Positions 17,237 to 25,808 are shown, counted from the first letter of the stretch. The stretch: 64,000 nucleotides of DNA from Phenylobacterium conjunctum (GCF_042679085.1 NZ_JBHTLQ010000017.1:18514-82513); one strand, 5' to 3'. Translations and numbers: made by a program. The notes: generated from the letters alone by a model not told the origin.

Positions 17237-19384
17237 ATGCATCAAGCTCTACGTCGCCACGCAATGCTGCTGGGCACGGCCTGCGCTGCCGCCGTCGTCG
17301 CGGGCCATGCCCGCGCCGCCGAGGCGCCCGCCGCGATTGAGGAGGTGATCGTCACCGCGCAAAAGCGGTCCGAGAACGTCCAGAACGTTCCCATTTCCGT
17401 AGTGGCGCTCGGGGGCGAAACTCTGGCCAAGACCGGCGTCACCAATGTCGACGCCCTGCAGCGGTTCGCGCCGGGTCTGACGGTCGCCAACGTGGGCAGC
17501 GGCTTTGTCAGCTACACCTACCTGCGCGGCGCGGGCACCAACCAGTTCGACTCCGGTTCGGACCCGTCCGTGGCTTACTTCCTGGACGAGGTCTATCTCG
17601 GCGGCTCCGCGGGCCTGCAGGTCGATCTCTTCGATATCGACCGCGTCGAGGTCCTGAAAGGTCCGCAGGGCACCCTGTTCGGCCGTAACGCCGCGGCGGG
17701 CGCGATCAGCATCACCACGCGCCGGCCGTCCCCGAACGCCGCGGGCGACTTCAGCGCAGAGATCGGCAACTTCAACGCCCAGACCCTGCGCGGCAGCGTG
17801 ACCGGGCCCTTGGGGAACGGCTTCGCCTACCGCTTGTCGGCCGGCTACAAGCACCGCGACGCCTTCACGGAAAACCTGGCTCCCACCGGATCCGATCCGG
17901 GGACGGTGAAATCCTTCGGCGTCCGGGGGCAGCTCGAGTGGCGTGGTGAGAAGGCGACCTTTCTGCTCAGCGGCGACATGCTGAAGGCGGACAACGGCAT
18001 GAACGCGCAGTTCATCTCGTCGGCGGCGAAGAACGGGCAGCTCTCCGCGGCGGCGATCGCCGCGCTACCGCCGGGCGAGTCGTTCTACGCCCACTTCTAC
18101 AACGTCGACGGCTTCGAGCGGCAGGACGTGGCCTCGCTCACGGGACGGCTCGAGTGGGAGACGCCGCTGGGTCAACTCACCAGCATCACTGCCTTGCGTT
18201 CGAACCACTATAAGCGCCTGCAGGACCAGGACGGGACCATCGCCGCTGCGACAGCCTGGAACTCGCGGGAAGTCGCCCGCACCTTCAGCGAGGAAGTGCG
18301 CCTCACGGGCGACCGGGGCCCCCTGAACTGGATCGCAGGTATCTATTATTACGACGCGGAAATCGACCAGACGCACATCTTCGAGCACGGTCCGGCCTTT
18401 CCGGTAGTCGCCCTGCAGAACGTGTCGCGGGTCGATATTTCCCAGATCAACACCCGCAGCTACGCTGCCTTCGGCCAGGCCACCTACCACTTCACGGATC
18501 GGCTCGATCTGACGGTGGGCGCCCGCTACACGCACGACAAGAAGAGCGACGACCGGTCCGTAAAGACGAACCTGCCGGTCTATTTTGTGTCCGCTTCCGA
18601 CAGCTGGCAATCCTTCGATCCTGCGGTGACCTTGCAGTACCAGGCCACCGACACCCTGATGGCCTATGCGTCGTATCGGAGGGGCTACAAGAGCGGTGGC
18701 TTCCAGACCCTGTTCCCGGCCAATGCCACGGTCGCGGCGACGCCCTTCCTTCCGGAGCGGGTCAACTCGTACGAGCTCGGCGTGAAGAGCCAGTGGTTCG
18801 ACCGCCGCCTGCTGGCCAATGCGGCACTGTTTCGCGCAGACATTGAGAACCAGCAGATCCTTCGGGTGACGGCCCCCGGCCTGACCACCATCGACAACGC
18901 GGGCGCCACCCGCACGGACGGCGCCGATCTGTCGTTCATCGCCAAGCCCGTGAGCGCGCTGCGACTTTCGGCGGACATGACCTTCCAGAACGCGAAGTTC
19001 GTCCGCTACCAGAACGGCGCGGTGAGCCTGGCGGGCTTCCACCAACTGCGCTCGCCGGACTTTATGGGCGCCTATTCGGCCGAGTATGAGATCAGCCTTG
19101 CCGACCAGGCCTCGGTCACCTTGCGGGCCGACTATACCTACCGGTCGCGGGCCTTCTTCGACAACCTGAACAGCGAGCTGCCCGGCCTGTACCAGCCTGG
19201 GTTCGGGCTGCTGAACGCCCGGATCAGCTATGCGCCGGCCAGGGCCTCCTGGCGCGTTTCGGCCTGGGGCCGCAATCTCGGTGACGAGAAGTACTACCGG
19301 AACATCGCCGTGGGCGGGGTGACCGGCGTGGCGACACCCGGCGACCCCCTGACCTATGGGCTTGGCCTGGACCTGAACTGGTAG
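17237..19384 (+). CDS. TonB-dependent outer-membrane receptor
   Basis: The ATG at 17237 follows a GGGAGGGAG ribosome-binding site and gives 715 residues with a cleavable signal peptide (about 1-27, ending AGHARA). A TonB-box-like IEEVIVTAQKR lies just after it, then the plug domain (NVPISVVALGGETLA, RVEVLKGPQGTLFGRNAAAG) and a 22-strand barrel closing with a typical aromatic end, LTYGLGLDLNW. Receptors with the VTAQKR box and this plug are common in sphingomonads and caulobacters and import diverse organic substrates besides iron chelates. Here it precedes an MFS transporter and thiolase and so likely imports the substrate of the catabolic cluster. Confidence 0.94.
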   Translation: MHQALRRHAMLLGTACAAAVVAGHARAAEAPAAIEEVIVTAQKRSENVQNVPISVVALGGETLAKTGVTNVDALQRFAPGLTVANVGSGFVSYTYLRGAGTNQFDSGSDPSVAYFLDEVYLGGSAGLQVDLFDIDRVEVLKGPQGTLFGRNAAAGAISITTRRPSPNAAGDFSAEIGNFNAQTLRGSVTGPLGNGFAYRLSAGYKHRDAFTENLAPTGSDPGTVKSFGVRGQLEWRGEKATFLLSGDMLKADNGMNAQFISSAAKNGQLSAAAIAALPPGESFYAHFYNVDGFERQDVASLTGRLEWETPLGQLTSITALRSNHYKRLQDQDGTIAAATAWNSREVARTFSEEVRLTGDRGPLNWIAGIYYYDAEIDQTHIFEHGPAFPVVALQNVSRVDISQINTRSYAAFGQATYHFTDRLDLTVGARYTHDKKSDDRSVKTNLPVYFVSASDSWQSFDPAVTLQYQATDTLMAYASYRRGYKSGGFQTLFPANATVAATPFLPERVNSYELGVKSQWFDRRLLANAALFRADIENQQILRVTAPGLTTIDNAGATRTDGADLSFIAKPVSALRLSADMTFQNAKFVRYQNGAVSLAGFHQLRSPDFMGAYSAEYEISLADQASVTLRADYTYRSRAFFDNLNSELPGLYQPGFGLLNARISYAPARASWRVSAWGRNLGDEKYYRNIAVGGVTGVATPGDPLTYGLGLDLNW

Positions 19385-19402
19385 GGTGACGAACAATTCA
19401 AC

Positions 19403-19429
19403 TGCGCGCCGCGGCGACGCCGCGGCGCG
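19403..19429. terminator. Strong GC hairpin after TonB receptor gene
   Basis: Perfect 12-bp arms (GCGCGCCGCGGC and complement) with a 3-base loop, 18 bases after the receptor stop. No T-tract follows, so it may attenuate or stabilise rather than terminate before the MFS gene. Confidence 0.4.
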
Positions 19430-19473
19430 CATCACCGGCGGTCCTGCGGCCGCCGACTGCTGATCAAGAGGAG

Positions 19474-20730
19474 ATGCCTTTGCTGGTCGCTGCGGGACCC
19501 GCCGATGCGGTATCGGCCGTCAGAAAGGAGTTCGCGGCGGGCTGGCCCGTGGTGGCCGGCTCGATGCTGGGCATCGCGGTCGGTATCGCCGCCCTGCCGA
19601 CGCCAGCACTGGGCATCGTCCTGCGTGACTTGGTGAAAGAGTTCGGCTGGTCGCGAGCGGAGATCGCCATCGGGCCGACCATCCTGCTGGGCGTGCTGGC
19701 TTTGGTGTCGCCCGTGCTGGGCTGGATCGCTGACCGGGTCTCGGCGGCGGTGATCACGACAGTTTCCCTCCTGGCGCTGGCGCTGTGTCTGTTCCTGTTC
19801 AGCCGACTCGGACCAGACATCCGGCTTTACTACGCTCTGATGGCCCTGATGGCGGTCACGGCGAGCGGCGCGGCGACTATCGTCTACGCGCGGGCGATTA
19901 GCGCCAACTTCACCGCCGGCCGCGGACGCGCCCTCGGAATCGCCATGATCGGCAACGGCGTCACCGGCATCGTACTGCCGGTCATCATGGCGCCGTACGC
20001 CGCCCACGCCGGCTGGCGGGCCGTGTTCGTCGCCCTCGCCGCCGTGGTCCTGCTAGCGACCCCGCTCGTGGCGGTGCTGATAGGTCGCGGCCGACCGCCC
20101 GCGCCGCCGCAGTCCATCGGAGCGCCGGTGACCCGCCCCGCGCTGCGGGGCGCCGTGGCCGACCCCGTTTTCTGGGCGATGTGCGCCGCGTTCCTGCTGG
20201 TCGCGGTCGGGGCGGCGGGGATGCAGCTTCACTTCCTCGCCTATCTCGCCGACGAGGGTGTTGCGCCGGCCACCGCGGGCGCCATCGCGGGCGCTATCGG
20301 CGCGGCGCTGATCGTCGGCCGCCTGGCCACTGGCTTCCTGGTGGATCGGTTGTTCGCACCTCATGTCGCAGCGGCCATGATGATGCTGAGTGCTGCCTGC
20401 ATGGCGGCCATGGCGCACTTCGGCGGTCAGGCCGGGTTCCTGGGCGCGATCGCCATGGGGCTCTCGGTCGGCGCGGAACTTGACCTCGTCGGATACCTGA
20501 CCGCCCGCTATTTCGGGATGGGCGGTTACGGGCGGATTTATGCGGTGTTCTACGCCGTGGTTCTGGTGGGAAGTTCGCTATCCAAGGTGCTGTACGGGCT
20601 CACCGTCGATCTTACAGGATCGTACCGGTTGGGCCTTTATGCAGCGGCAGCCATGCTCGCGGCGAGCGCAATGATATTCCTGCGCATGCGCCGCTTCACC
20701 CCGGAAGCCACGGGCCCGTCCCCACAATGA
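19474..20730 (+). CDS. MFS transporter
   Basis: A 418-residue inner-membrane protein with about 12 predicted hydrophobic segments and the central cytoplasmic loop rich in Pro/Arg (about residues 205-225). A loop motif GWIADRVSAAV after the second segment matches the family's conserved inter-helix signature, as does GRLATGFLVDRLF in the second half. The layout resembles the oxalate/formate or monocarboxylate antiporter-like MFS groups. It is preceded by AAGAGGAG and its stop overlaps the thiolase start by 4 bp. Uptake across the inner membrane of the compound brought in by the TonB receptor is the likely role. Confidence 0.92.
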   Translation: MPLLVAAGPADAVSAVRKEFAAGWPVVAGSMLGIAVGIAALPTPALGIVLRDLVKEFGWSRAEIAIGPTILLGVLALVSPVLGWIADRVSAAVITTVSLLALALCLFLFSRLGPDIRLYYALMALMAVTASGAATIVYARAISANFTAGRGRALGIAMIGNGVTGIVLPVIMAPYAAHAGWRAVFVALAAVVLLATPLVAVLIGRGRPPAPPQSIGAPVTRPALRGAVADPVFWAMCAAFLLVAVGAAGMQLHFLAYLADEGVAPATAGAIAGAIGAALIVGRLATGFLVDRLFAPHVAAAMMMLSAACMAAMAHFGGQAGFLGAIAMGLSVGAELDLVGYLTARYFGMGGYGRIYAVFYAVVLVGSSLSKVLYGLTVDLTGSYRLGLYAAAAMLAASAMIFLRMRRFTPEATGPSPQ

Positions 20731-21965
20731 GCAAGTCCGACATCTTCATTGCCGGCGTCGGCATGACACCGTTCGGGTTGCACAAACACGCCAGCATGGC
20801 GGCGTTGTCCCGCGCGGCCGTGTCTGAAGCGCTCACCGACGCAGGTTGCGACGCGACCGGCGTGGAGGGCGTCTGGTTCAGCAATGCGTGCCAGGGTATT
20901 CTGGAGGGCCAGCACCTGATCCGCGGTCAGGTGGCTTTGCGGCCTGTCGGCTTCGAGGGCGTCCCGATCATCAACGTCGAGAACGCCTGCGCCAGCGCCA
21001 CCACGGCCCTACACGGAGCCATCAACCACCTTCGGGCCGGCGCGGCGGACATCGTTCTGGCCGTCGGGGCCGAGAAGATGACCCATCCTGACCGGGCCCG
21101 CTCGTTCTCGGTGTTCGATGCAGGCTGGGATGTCGCCGATCCTGAGGCGAACCGCCGGGCGCTTGTGGCCCTGGGCGGGATGGACGAGGAGCAATTGCCT
21201 CCGCCCGCCGATCGGCGCAGCGTCTTCATGGATGTGTATGCGGCATTCGGCCGACAGCATATGCGTCTCTACGGCTCCACAGCTCGTCAGTTTGCGGCTG
21301 TCGCCGCCAAGAACCACGGCCACTCGGTGGCCAATCCGCGGGCCCAGTTTCGTCAGTCGTTTTCGGTGGAGGAGGTGCTCGCCGCCCGTGGCATCGCCTG
21401 GCCGCTGACTCTACCAATGTGCGCGCCCATCTCCGACGGAGCCGCCGCCGCCGTGGTCTGCACCGAACGCGGCCTTCGTAAGCTGGGCGCACAGGCGCGT
21501 GCGGTCCGCGTTCGCGCCTGCGTTCTCGGCTCGTCCCTCAATCGCGCGCCGGACGATCTGCGCCAGCACCTGGGCTGCGTTACGGCTCGCAAGGCGTATG
21601 AAGCTGCAAGCCTCGGTCCTGCGGACATTGACGTCGCAGAGGTTCACGACGCCACGGCTGTGGGCGAGGTGATCCAGGTGGAGAACCTAGGGCTGGCGCC
21701 CTTCGGCGAGGGCGGCGTTGCAGCGCTCAGCGGCGAAACAGCCATAGGCGGACGCATCCCTGTCAACCCCTCCGGCGGCCTTGAGAGCAAAGGCCACCCC
21801 ATTGGCGCGACGGGCCTCGGGCAGATCTATGAACTGGTCGCCCAATTGCGAGGGGAGGCCGAGTCGCGGCAGGTCGCCGGCGCGCATACCGCCATCGCCG
21901 AAAACGGCGGCGGGCTCTGGGGCGTCGAAGAGGCGGTCTGTGCCATCACCATATTGTCGAAATAG
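20727..21965 (+). CDS. Thiolase family protein (SCP-x/acetyl-CoA acyltransferase-like)
   Basis: A 412-residue thiolase of the non-specific lipid-transfer/SCP-x type. The acyl-accepting Cys lies in NVENACASATTAL (about residue 92), and the C-terminal motifs are AEVHDATAVGEV and LESKGHPIGATGLGQ. The distal catalytic region reads AENGGGLWG, without the second Cys of biosynthetic thiolases, as is usual for this subgroup. It would cleave a 3-oxoacyl-CoA made by the dehydrogenase and other enzymes, completing a beta-oxidation-like round; no hydratase or hydroxyacyl-CoA dehydrogenase is encoded here. Its ATG overlaps the MFS stop by 4 bp. Confidence 0.9.
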   Translation: MSKSDIFIAGVGMTPFGLHKHASMAALSRAAVSEALTDAGCDATGVEGVWFSNACQGILEGQHLIRGQVALRPVGFEGVPIINVENACASATTALHGAINHLRAGAADIVLAVGAEKMTHPDRARSFSVFDAGWDVADPEANRRALVALGGMDEEQLPPPADRRSVFMDVYAAFGRQHMRLYGSTARQFAAVAAKNHGHSVANPRAQFRQSFSVEEVLAARGIAWPLTLPMCAPISDGAAAAVVCTERGLRKLGAQARAVRVRACVLGSSLNRAPDDLRQHLGCVTARKAYEAASLGPADIDVAEVHDATAVGEVIQVENLGLAPFGEGGVAALSGETAIGGRIPVNPSGGLESKGHPIGATGLGQIYELVAQLRGEAESRQVAGAHTAIAENGGGLWGVEEAVCAITILSK

Positions 21966-22324
21966 TCGCTACGCCGGAACCTAAGTCGCGCGACTTCCGC
22001 CGGGACGTCCGCCCAGGGGGCTAAGGTGAATGTCCGCCAGTGGCGCATCACCGAGACTCGCTTGTGCGTAGTGCGAAAGTCCGGTTTCCGCCCTGAGCCC
22101 AAGGTCCGCTCCTGGCGCTGAAAGGCCCCCGCGCGCGCCGTTCGTTTCCTTCGCTCAACCGGATTTCTATCAGGCAGCCATGGAGATATCGCGCCATGGG
22201 CAGCACGTCCTGTCTTCGCCGCGCCACTCTCCTAAGACTAAAGAACGTCGAGGTCATACTTGGCGGCCAGACCGGGCAGCGGGTGAACAACGTCAATCTG
22301 TGAGCATATCTGGTCGCTGGGGGA

Positions 22325-22395
22325 GCACCAGTTCTCCACTTAATCGGGGCCGCGCCTATCAATCGCGCGGCCCCGATTAAGTGGAGAACTGGTGC
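22325..22395. repeat. Perfect 31-bp inverted repeat
   Basis: Arms 22325-22355 and 22365-22395 are exact reverse complements separated by 9 bases (CTATCAATC). The arm begins GCACCAGTTCTCCACTTAAT and continues to a GC-rich inner end. It is far longer than needed for a terminator and has no T-tract; abutted ends of a mobile element or a protein-binding cruciform are possible. I do not recognise it as a known insertion-sequence end. Confidence 0.9.
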
Positions 22396-22454
22396 AAGTA
22401 GTGTCCCAGCGTGTTTCTCACTATTATTTCTTACCACCCCCCGCGGCTCCCACC

Positions 22455-22548
22455 CCTACTACACCTACTACACCTACTACACCTACTACACCTACTACAC
22501 CTACTATATCTACTCCCCCCACCTCCGCCACCTCCGCCACCTCCGCCG
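22455..22548. repeat. Two tandem microsatellite tracts
   Basis: Five exact copies of the 9-mer CCTACTACA (22455-22499) plus a degenerate sixth are followed at about 22518-22548 by copies of CCACCTCCG. Both units are 9 bases, so length changes would keep any reading frame. The strand is almost purely pyrimidine plus A. Confidence 0.85.
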
Positions 22549-22654
22549 CCCCCGACCCTCCTATATCTGCAGCCTCTACTGCCGCCCCTGCCGCCCCTTC
22601 ATGGGTCGGGGCTCCAGCACGTCAATTTCATTTGGCTTCGGCTGAAGCTTGAGG

Positions 22655-23011
22655 ATGACCCTCCTCAACCCCACCGCCCGACGACAACTCTTGGCCAATG
22701 GCGAGGCGCAGGCCGCGGTTCGCGGTGGTTCCGATGAATTGGACCTCCACCCGGTCGTGAAGCTCTTCACCCCCGACGCTGGCGCGACCTGGCTCCTCAC
22801 CGAGCTCGACCCTGATGACCCGGACCTGGCCTTTGGCCTCTGCGACCTTGGCCTGGGCTCCCCTGAGCTCGGCCATGTCAGCCTAGGTGAGCTCGCCCGG
22901 TTACGGGGCAAGATGGGGCTTCCTGTCGAACGCGACCTGCATTGGAAGGCTACGGCGCCCCTCTCCGTCTACGCGGCCCGCGCCCGCAAGCTCGGCTACA
23001 TCCAGACCTAA
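22655..23011 (+). CDS. DUF2958 domain protein, copy 1
   Basis: The ATG at 22655 gives 118 residues. The family pattern is plain: LHPVVKLFTPDAGATWLLTE, LDPDDPDLAFGLCDLGLGSPELGHVSL in part, and LGELARLRGKMGLPVERDL followed by a HWKATAPLSVYA tail. DUF2958 proteins are small, cytoplasmic and found mainly on plasmids and integrative elements; their function is not known. A second, divergent member lies 90 bp downstream. It is the first credible gene of the accessory region. Confidence 0.85.
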   Translation: MTLLNPTARRQLLANGEAQAAVRGGSDELDLHPVVKLFTPDAGATWLLTELDPDDPDLAFGLCDLGLGSPELGHVSLGELARLRGKMGLPVERDLHWKATAPLSVYAARARKLGYIQT

Positions 23012-23101
23012 CCCCCATGTCGGCAGCCAAGGCCCTCGCCCCCTTCCTGCGGACCGCAGAACAGCGCCAACAACCACCCAGGCCGCCACCTAAGGGCAGT
23101 T

Positions 23102-23473
23102 ATGATTGAACCCCTGCCGCCGCGGCTCCGCGCTCGGCTCAATGCGAACTACCTCCTCCAGATGACCCTTGGGCGGTTCGATCACCTGGTCGACCTCTAC
23201 CCCTTCGTCAGGATCTCCCTGACCGGGGCGCCGGGCTTCTGGCTCCTCTCAGAGGCTGACCCAGGGGACCCGGACTTCTTCTTCGGCCTCAGCGCCAAGA
23301 ACCACCGACCTCAACTTGGCTGGCTTCGTCTCACGGGCATGGAACGCTACGCCCAACGTCGCGGCCTGGGTTTAGAGCGGGACCTGACCTTTGCGCCCAC
23401 CATGAGCCTCGGGGCTTATTTTGAGCAGGCCCGCTCTGGGGGCCAGGCGCTCGGGCCGGGCCAAGCTCGATGA
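23102..23473 (+). CDS. DUF2958-like protein, copy 2
   Basis: This 123-residue protein keeps the DUF2958 plan (LYPFVRISLTGAPGFWLLSE, EADPGDPDFFFGLSAKNHRP, LGWLRLTGMERYAQRRGLGL, ERDLTFAPTMSLGAYF) but differs from copy 1 at most positions, so the pair is an old duplication or two separate acquisitions. The usual F/W-T-P-D element after the first strand is replaced by LTGAPGF. Function is unknown. It precedes the putative nuclease gene by 99 bp and is probably transcribed with it. Confidence 0.75.
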   Translation: MIEPLPPRLRARLNANYLLQMTLGRFDHLVDLYPFVRISLTGAPGFWLLSEADPGDPDFFFGLSAKNHRPQLGWLRLTGMERYAQRRGLGLERDLTFAPTMSLGAYFEQARSGGQALGPGQAR

Positions 23474-23572
23474 CCTTCCTCATCACCGAGCCTGCGCTGA
23501 AGGAGTACCGGGCTCGGGCCGCAATTTCTCGTCGCCACGCCAGAAGCTTCCTCACCACCACAGGAGCTTGGC

Positions 23573-24538
23573 TTGTTCGATCTCACCTACACCGACCGCC
23601 TCCCCCTCGTGCCCGAGGCCATTCTGCGCCAGCACAAGGTTCATGAGCCCCACGACACCCGCTTCCGCGCCGCCGCCCGTCTGCTGCAGGCCCTGTGGCG
23701 AGACCGCCGCGACATCCCCATGGGCTTCTACGTCAACGGCAAGGGCCGCAAGACGGCTCTGGGCAGCCGCCTCAGCGCCTTCGCCGCGGCCGCTGGGGCC
23801 AACTTCCTCAGCCCCGAACTTCAGCGACTGACCCGCCGCGAACTGGCCTATCGCGAGCCTGGGGCCATGATCGATGAGCACCGCGTCTGGTCGAACATGC
23901 TGTCCTCCATGCCGCTCACCTTCAATCTGTTCGGGGGACTGAAGCTCAACCGGGACCTGGCGCACGCGGTCTGCCGCACCCTGTGGCCGGAGCTTGTCCA
24001 GGACATCTGCCATATCCAGTTCGAGCACTCCCCGGGCCGGGGCGACCGCACCTTCACCGATGACGGCACGGCCTTCGACGTGCTGCTGTCCTGTCGGGAC
24101 GCGCAAGGCGCCAAGACCTTCGTGGCCATCGAGGTGAAGTACTCTGAAGCCATGGTCGAGCCCGCGGCCCGTGGGCGTCCGCGCTATGAGGAGCTCTCTG
24201 AGACCTGCGGCCTCTACCACGATCCCGCCGACCCAACCCTGCGGACCAGCCCCTACCAGCAGCTGTGGCGCGAACACATGCTGGCCGAGCAGCTCATCTC
24301 CTCCGGGCTCTACGATCGCGGCGTCTTCGTCTGCCTGGCGCCGCGGCTCAACCACCAAGTCCAGCAGGCCTGCGTCGGCTACGCCCAAAAGCTCTTTGAA
24401 CGCGACGGGGCCTGCGGGTTTGACGCCCTTGCCCTCGAAGAGATGATCGGCACGATCCGCGAGGCCGGAGCCGAGGACTTCGCCGCGGCGCTTCATGAGC
24501 GCTACAGCGACTTCACCCCCGTCCACGCGCTGATCTGA
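23573..24538 (+). CDS. PGN_0703-family putative restriction endonuclease (PD-(D/E)XK fold)
   Basis: The TTG at 23573 is 6 bases after AGGAG, which fixes the start; 321 residues. The nuclease core is visible as GTAFDVLLSC (about residues 167-176, Asp) followed by KTFVAIEVKYSEAM (about 181-194, E-V-K), and an LRTSPYQQLWREHMLAEQL segment typical of this family lies after it. Members are annotated as putative restriction endonucleases without a partner methylase; no methylase is near here, so the target may be foreign or modified DNA. Neighbours are two DUF2958 genes upstream and a small gene 7 bp downstream. Confidence 0.75.
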   Translation: MFDLTYTDRLPLVPEAILRQHKVHEPHDTRFRAAARLLQALWRDRRDIPMGFYVNGKGRKTALGSRLSAFAAAAGANFLSPELQRLTRRELAYREPGAMIDEHRVWSNMLSSMPLTFNLFGGLKLNRDLAHAVCRTLWPELVQDICHIQFEHSPGRGDRTFTDDGTAFDVLLSCRDAQGAKTFVAIEVKYSEAMVEPAARGRPRYEELSETCGLYHDPADPTLRTSPYQQLWREHMLAEQLISSGLYDRGVFVCLAPRLNHQVQQACVGYAQKLFERDGACGFDALALEEMIGTIREAGAEDFAAALHERYSDFTPVHALI

Positions 24539-24545
24539 GGGGACC

Positions 24546-24758
24546 ATGAGGGTCATTCCAGCAGCCCGGGGCCGGATCGCCCAGGACGCGCTCTTAGGCG
24601 CGCTCTATAGCCTCCTGGAGGCGGCGGCCGCTCAAGCTTCGTCGGCGTCCTCCCTTCAGGACATGGAGGCCATTGCCGAGCTCTGCGCCGACAGCGCCAA
24701 GGCCGCCGCGGTCATCGCGATCATCGGGCGGCGGAGCCTTGCTCCAGCTCCTAGCTAG
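24546..24758 (+). CDS. Small hypothetical protein
   Basis: A 70-residue Ala-rich helical protein whose ATG has a GAGGGGA ribosome-binding site and begins 7 bp after the nuclease stop, so it is probably co-transcribed. I do not recognise it. A regulatory or immunity partner of the nuclease is possible on position alone. Confidence 0.5.
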   Translation: MRVIPAARGRIAQDALLGALYSLLEAAAAQASSASSLQDMEAIAELCADSAKAAAVIAIIGRRSLAPAPS

Positions 24759-24898
24759 GGAGGCCCTCCTCCGCCACACAGGGCGACACCGCTCGTTGGT
24801 GTCGCCCTCCCTTGCAAAGCCGCCGCGGGCGGCGAAGTTCTTCATTGAAGGAACCGAGGTTGCCAAGAACATCACCTACCAGGTCTACGCGCACCGAC

Positions 24899-25543
24899 AT
24901 GCACGATGGGTTGCGCGAGAGGGCGGTCCACTTCGGCGTGGAGAGCCTGGACGAAGTCGAGGCCCTGGCCTTGCTCCTAGGCCGCTCCATCGACCGCGGA
25001 GCCAAGACCTGGGCTGAGGTCCTCCTTCGTCGGTGGTCCAACCTCGAGAGTGTCCTCGCAGCGGACGTCGAAGACCTCGCCCCCATCGTCGGGCGCCAAG
25101 CCGCTGTCGATCTAAAGCTCCTTCGTGACATCAACCGCAGGATCGCCTTTGGGGCGCTAAAGCGCAGCGAAGTCCTGTCCAGCTCCGAGGCCCTACGCCG
25201 CTATCTGTGCGCCAGGCTCGCCGATCATCCGCGCGAGCAGTTTCGGGTGCTGTTCCTCAACAAGCGCAACCAGCTCATCCGCGACGAGCTGATGGCCGAA
25301 GGCACCGTGGATCACGCGCCGGTCTATCCTCGGGAGGTGGTGCGTCGCGCCCTGCAGCTTAGCGCCTCGGCCCTGGTCCTGGTCCACAACCATCCAAGCG
25401 GCGATCCGACACCGTCGGCCGCCGACGTGGCCATGACCAAGGAGGTGATCCAGGCCGGCACGGCGCTCAAGGTCACCGTCCACGACCACGTGATTGTGGG
25501 GGCGGGGCAAGTCGCAAGTATGCGCAGTTTGGGCCTGATCTAG
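24899..25543 (+). CDS. radC: RadC/JAB-domain protein
   Basis: I place the start at the ATG 24899 (MHDGLRERAVHFGVESLDEV) because RadC proteins begin with an HxxxLRERF-like helix; 214 residues. The N-terminal HhH part (VEALALLLGRSI, DLAPIVGRQAAVDL) leads to the JAMM metalloprotease-like domain: catalytic-Glu region DELMAEGTVDHAPVYPREVV, then LVHNHPSGDPTPSAAD with the two His and the Asp of the metal site. The name RadC is historical and a repair role has not held up. RadC-like genes recur on integrative elements and next to antirestriction genes, as here. Confidence 0.92.
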   Translation: MHDGLRERAVHFGVESLDEVEALALLLGRSIDRGAKTWAEVLLRRWSNLESVLAADVEDLAPIVGRQAAVDLKLLRDINRRIAFGALKRSEVLSSSEALRRYLCARLADHPREQFRVLFLNKRNQLIRDELMAEGTVDHAPVYPREVVRRALQLSASALVLVHNHPSGDPTPSAADVAMTKEVIQAGTALKVTVHDHVIVGAGQVASMRSLGLI

Positions 25544-25583
25544 GTCCAAACGTCACGTAGCAACCCGCGCCAAGATCACACGC

Positions 25584-25808
25584 CTACGGCTTGAGGAGCT
25601 CGAAGCCTGGCACGCCCAGGGCCTTGGCGAACCTTTCGATGTTGTCGACAGAGACGTTGTACTCGCCCCGCTCAACGCCGCCGACATAGGTCCGGTGGAC
25701 CCCGCATTCGTCGGCGAAGGCGTCCTGGCTCAGGCCCTTGGCCTTGCGCAGCTGGCGGACATTCGCCGCCAGAACCCTCCGCAACTCTGAAGCACCCGCC
25801 TCGACCAT
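25584..25808 (-). CDS. XRE-family HTH regulator
   Basis: The ATG at 25808 (MVEAGASELRRVLA) yields 74 residues; upstream extension overlaps the divergent gene and is not needed. The whole protein is one lambda-repressor-type fold: VLAANVRQLRKAKGLSQDAF, then ADECGVHRTYVGGVERGEYN and NIERFAKALGVPGFELL. Such single-domain proteins act as repressors or as antitoxin-like regulators. It is divergent from the two-gene membrane cassette at 25877-27294 with only 68 bp between starts and so is the natural candidate to control it. Confidence 0.88.
   Translation of the reverse strand: MVEAGASELRRVLAANVRQLRKAKGLSQDAFADECGVHRTYVGGVERGEYNVSVDNIERFAKALGVPGFELLKP

Larger units (their letters stand above)
21966..22654. 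other. Gene-poor junction between catabolic cluster and accessory region
   Basis: About 690 bp without a convincing gene. It holds the 31-bp inverted repeat and the microsatellite tracts listed separately. An open frame of 86 codons from 22392 runs through the microsatellites as Pro-Thr-Thr repeats and stops 2 bases before the first DUF2958 start; I see no reason to call it a gene. Confidence 0.6.

Noticed and set aside
22310..22340. GCTGGGGG stretch near the inverted repeat as a left att copy of tRNA-Gln
   Set aside because: Only seven or eight bases match GCTGGGGAAC of the tRNA end; far too short, and the next bases differ.
22392..22652. 86-codon open frame through the microsatellites
   Set aside because: The protein is mostly PTT and Ser-Ala repeats dictated by the 9-mers. 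It starts at GTG inside the inverted repeat and lacks a clear Shine-Dalgarno. It cannot be excluded as a leader but is not supported.
23470..23646. 58-codon open frame overlapping DUF2958 copy 2 and the nuclease start
   Set aside because: It overlaps the well-supported TTG start of the nuclease with its AGGAG site and has no recognisable content.
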